64,000 bases of DNA from Chloroflexota bacterium. Its GTDB lineage: Bacteria; Chloroflexota; Anaerolineae; Aggregatilineales; Phototrophicaceae. Numbering within the stretch: the first letter of the stretch is position 1; the number at the start of each line of letters is the position of its first letter. The DNA is taken from NCBI GenBank assembly GCA_011523515.1, contig WTGO01000084.1:17987-81986 (forward strand). Direction: 5' to 3'. Under the pieces are notes generated by a model. The model ran no database searches. It saw only the letters and a program-made list of their open reading frames with translations, and had not been told where the DNA came from. Shown piece after piece: positions 61,792-64,000 of the stretch. A program made the position numbers and the translations under genes.

Positions 61792-61809
61792 AAAGAGGGA
61801 AGGGGTGCA
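61759..61809. repeat. Family C palindrome at the 5' end of DUF917 copy 2
   Basis: CTGCCCCCATCCCCCAGCCTCTTCCCC, CATAAAGAG, GGAAGGGGTG. It overlaps the start of copy 2 and supplies its ATG, and lies 4 bases before the end of copy 3. Confidence 0.75.
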
Positions 61810-61812
61810 AAT

Positions 61813-62895
61813 TCAATCTCTATAGCGCTTTTCGACGGGAATGTAGTCAACATCGTAGCCGAAGTAACGCGGGTGAGCGAGTTCAAGCGCAGCCGGCTCC
61901 CGCCATTGCGGCGCGCAGGGGAAGGCGATAACGGCGACCCGCATGCCGTAACGCAGCGCCTCTGTCGTTATTGGCTCGCCGGTTTCGCTGTCGAGTACGG
62001 CGATCAGATCAGGCGTGGTGGCCGCGAATTCACCACTCACGCGCACAACCAGATGCTCGTTCTGGAATTCCAGCAGCAGGTCGTCGCCGGCGAAATCGCC
62101 CGTGCCGGCCATCTTGGCATCGCCGCGATTCCAGCCGCCTTCGATGCGCCGGTCCACATCGGTGATTTTGCCGCGAAAGATGAGAAAACCGCCCACCGCG
62201 TTGCGCACGGCGTCGACCGGATTGGCTTCTTGCCGGCGCGCGTTGCGGACGGTCGCTCCGATCTCTTCAGCCAGCGTGATCGTGCCGTGGATCGCCGCTT
62301 CTTTGAGCTGACCCACTGTCGCCGAGTAGAGCGCGATCATGCCCTCCGCGCCCATATGCACCACGCAGGAGCGCGCGAAGGTCTCGACCCAGTGGTTGCT
62401 GACGGTGTCCATCAGCAGCACGTTGCCGCGCTCGTCCGACATGGCGAAGGGGCTGGCGGTGATGCCGTGCGCGGTGAATATGGTCATCTGGATTTCGGGA
62501 AAGGCACGGCCCATGCCATCGCAATCCACCATCGGGATTTGCAGCCGCGCCGCCACGTAAATGGGCATGACCGAATTCAGACCGCCGGCCTCGATGCTCA
62601 TGGTGCCGCGGGGTTCGCGGCCTGAGTATTTCCCCAGCGCTTTGAAGGCGCGGATCATGTCGTCGCCGGCGGGCAGCTTTTCCACGATCACGATGGGCGC
62701 GCCCATGCCGGCGGCCGGCACGATCAAGTCATCGTCGTCCAGTTCGTCGAGCGTGTAAAGCTCGACCGGACCGTATTGGCGGATGGCTTCGCGCGCCATC
62801 AGCTTGCCCACGTAGGGGTCGCCGCCGCCGCCCGTGCCCAGCACCGCCGCGCCGAGGGCGATGTCTTCGATATTCTCTTCGTGCAAAAGACGCAT
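61813..62895 (-). CDS. DUF917 protein, copy 3
   Basis: A 360-aa DUF917 protein with a clean ATG start (MRLLHEENIEDIALGAAVLG). TMSIEAGGLNSVMPIYVAAR near residue 99, VDCDGMGRAFPEIQMTIFTA near 120, SDERGNVLLMDTVSNHWVET near 150 and AVLDSETGEPITTEALRYGM near 310. By eye it is the closest relative of copies 2 and 4. Catalytic residues for DUF917 are not established to my knowledge. Confidence 0.85.
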   Translation of the reverse strand: MRLLHEENIEDIALGAAVLGTGGGGDPYVGKLMAREAIRQYGPVELYTLDELDDDDLIVPAAGMGAPIVIVEKLPAGDDMIRAFKALGKYSGREPRGTMSIEAGGLNSVMPIYVAARLQIPMVDCDGMGRAFPEIQMTIFTAHGITASPFAMSDERGNVLLMDTVSNHWVETFARSCVVHMGAEGMIALYSATVGQLKEAAIHGTITLAEEIGATVRNARRQEANPVDAVRNAVGGFLIFRGKITDVDRRIEGGWNRGDAKMAGTGDFAGDDLLLEFQNEHLVVRVSGEFAATTPDLIAVLDSETGEPITTEALRYGMRVAVIAFPCAPQWREPAALELAHPRYFGYDVDYIPVEKRYRD

Positions 62896-62914
62896 TCGTG
62901 GCCCCCACTTATTC

Positions 62915-62944
62915 AGGCGGGCGATTCACAGAATCGCCCCTACA
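62915..62944. repeat. Family B palindrome
   Basis: GGCGGGCGATTC-ACA-GAATCGCCCCTACA, between DUF917 copies 3 and 4. Confidence 0.75.
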
Positions 62945-62951
62945 TTTCCTG

Positions 62952-62988
62952 ATGAATTCTCTGTGCCCTCTGTGTCTCTGTGGTGAAT
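62952..62988. repeat. Family A repeat, partial (one arm)
   Basis: GAATTCTCTGTGCCCTCTGTGTCTCTGTGGTGAATCA, one arm only, ending at the stop of DUF917 copy 4. Confidence 0.6.
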
Positions 62989-64000
62989 CACCCGTACCGC
63001 TCTTCGACCGGGACGTATTCCGCCTCGTAGCCGAAGTAGCCCGGCCCGACCAATTCGAGCCCCTTGGGACTGCGCCATTTGTCGGCGCAGGGGATGGCGA
63101 TGACCGCCACGCGGAAGCCGTAACGCAGCCCCTCGGTCGTGATCGGCTCGCCGGTATCGACATCCAGCACCGCCAGCAAATCGGGCACAGTCACTTTGAA
63201 CTCGCCGTCGATGCGGGCGGCCAGATGCTCATTCTGGAAGCTCAAGAGCAGGCTCTGCCCGGCGAATTCGTCGATGCCGTCGATCGTGGCGTCGCCTTTG
63301 GCGAAACCGGCCTCCGTGCGGCGCTCGACATCGCCGATTTTGCCCTTGAAAATCAAGTAGCCGCCAACAGCTTCGCGAATCGTCTCCACCGGCTCGTCCT
63401 CTTCCAGGCGGGCGCGGCGCACGACTTTGCCGATTTCTTCGGCTAGCGTGATGGTGCCGGGGATCGCCGCTTCGCGCAATTGGGCGGCGGTCGCGGCGTA
63501 GAGCGCGATCATTGCCATCGCGCCCATGTTGACGGTGACGCTGCGCGCGAAGGTCTCCGTCCACAGATTGCTGATCGTCTCCATCAGCACAGTATTGCCG
63601 CGCTCATCGGACATGGCGAAGGGCGTTGAGGAGATGCCGTGAATCGTATGCGTGACCATCTGCAACTCGGGGAAGGCGCGGCCCATGCCGTCGCAATCCA
63701 CCATTGGCACGCGCAGGCGCGCGGCGCAATAAATCGGCACGACCGAATTCAGCCCGCCGGCTTCAATGCTCATGGTGGCTTTGACCGGCGCACCGATATA
63801 CTTGCCCACGCTCTGAAAGGCGTTGACGATATCGTCGCCGTTAGGCATCTTTTCCACCATGACCGTCGGCGCGCCCATCATCGCCGTGGGCACGACCAGG
63901 TCGTCGTCGTCAAGTTCATCGAGCGTATACAACTCGACCGGCCCGTAATCGCGGATGGCTTGCCGCGCCATCAGCTTGCCGATGTAGGGGTCGCCGCCGC
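62988..64000 (-). CDS. DUF917 protein, copy 4 (5' end outside window)
   Basis: Reading minus from the window edge, GGDPYIGKLMARQAIRDYGP lines up with residues ~19-38 of copy 3, so about 18 N-terminal residues are missing. GPVELYTLDELDDDDLVVPT and VDCDGMGRAFPELQMVTHTI follow, and the C-terminus is FGYEAEYVPVEERYG. Copies 2, 3 and 4 share most of these blocks but differ enough to exclude an assembly duplicate. Confidence 0.82.
   Translation of the reverse strand, partial: GGDPYIGKLMARQAIRDYGPVELYTLDELDDDDLVVPTAMMGAPTVMVEKMPNGDDIVNAFQSVGKYIGAPVKATMSIEAGGLNSVVPIYCAARLRVPMVDCDGMGRAFPELQMVTHTIHGISSTPFAMSDERGNTVLMETISNLWTETFARSVTVNMGAMAMIALYAATAAQLREAAIPGTITLAEEIGKVVRRARLEEDEPVETIREAVGGYLIFKGKIGDVERRTEAGFAKGDATIDGIDEFAGQSLLLSFQNEHLAARIDGEFKVTVPDLLAVLDVDTGEPITTEGLRYGFRVAVIAIPCADKWRSPKGLELVGPGYFGYEAEYVPVEERYG

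Noticed and set aside
1..64000. tRNA, rRNA, riboswitch or phage genes
   Set aside because: I saw no tRNA-like T-loop with a matching cloverleaf, no rRNA signature, and no phage structural or integrase gene in the gaps. A tRNAscan/Rfam run would be needed to be sure.
59346..64000. DUF917 copies as an assembly duplication
   Set aside because: Copies differ throughout in residues and in the gaps between them, so they are real paralogues, not one gene repeated.

Overview
The window is a GC-rich bacterial chromosome segment carrying mostly carbohydrate-uptake and catabolic genes. No rRNA, tRNA or other taxonomic marker is visible, so the host is an inference. The best guess is an uncultured Chloroflexota bacterium (Anaerolineae/Caldilineae-like). 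Reasons are the many CUT1 sugar importers, phytanoyl-CoA dioxygenase-family oxygenases, sulfatases, a cupin-type phosphoglucose isomerase, GMC oxidoreductases, tandem DUF917 proteins, and three kinds of dispersed intergenic palindrome. Other oligotrophic lineages with similar gene content, such as Poribacteria, are not excluded.

Layout. 1-1.8 kb: an AT-richer restriction-modification pair, an EcoRV-type endonuclease cut by the window edge and an adenine methyltransferase. 1.9-5.2 kb (-): cupin phosphoglucose isomerase, shikimate-dehydrogenase-like protein and xylulokinase, divergent from a CUT1 importer at 5.4-9.5 kb (+). 9.5-19 kb (-): one long operon with a second CUT1 importer, a degenerate GroEL-like chaperonin, a beta-propeller protein, an MBL hydrolase, an SDR and a GH32 protein. 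19.1-22.5 kb (-): a phytanoyl-CoA dioxygenase cluster in which two of four members are broken. 22.5-25.1 kb (-): M24 peptidase, hexulose-phosphate isomerase and hexulose-phosphate synthase, divergent from a ribokinase (+). 26.5-30.9 kb (-): two GMC oxidoreductases around an ROK kinase. 31-38 kb (-): Gfo/Idh/MocA oxidoreductase, RPE-like epimerase, SorC-type regulator, fused E1 and E2 of a 2-oxoacid dehydrogenase, led by a promoter and a perfect 14-bp palindrome. 38.1-43.2 kb (-): FGGY kinase with a complete ribose-type ABC importer. 43.3-45.2 kb: VOC protein (+) and sulfatase (-). 45.2-48.7 kb (-): a third CUT1 importer. 48.9-54.9 kb (+): two proteins of unknown function, two FAD oxidoreductases and a dioxygenase. 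55.2-56.9 kb (+): an exported FG-GAP/ASPIC-UnbV protein. 57-64 kb (-): sulfatase, PIN toxin with a small partner, and four DUF917 paralogues, the last cut by the window edge.

How the genes fit together. Four sugar importers feed kinases (xylulokinase, second FGGY kinase, ribokinase, ROK), isomerases or epimerases, and redox enzymes acting on sugars or sugar acids. The three CUT1 importers have no ATPase gene here and would need one encoded elsewhere. Sulfatases, dioxygenases and FAD or GMC oxidoreductases suggest scavenging of decorated or oxidised organic matter. The only transcription regulator found is the SorC-type one, and it lies in the operon headed by the palindrome.

The most unusual signals are: (i) a restriction enzyme that keeps the EcoRV recognition loop, with GATATC sites inside both R-M genes; (ii) palindromic repeats that also lie inside coding genes and add peptide segments; (iii) a GroEL paralogue that appears to lack both catalytic aspartates inside a sugar-transport operon; (iv) four adjacent DUF917 paralogues, one with its start rebuilt by a repeat; (v) a 160-180 bp MITE-like repeat family. 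All positions and alignments were made by eye.
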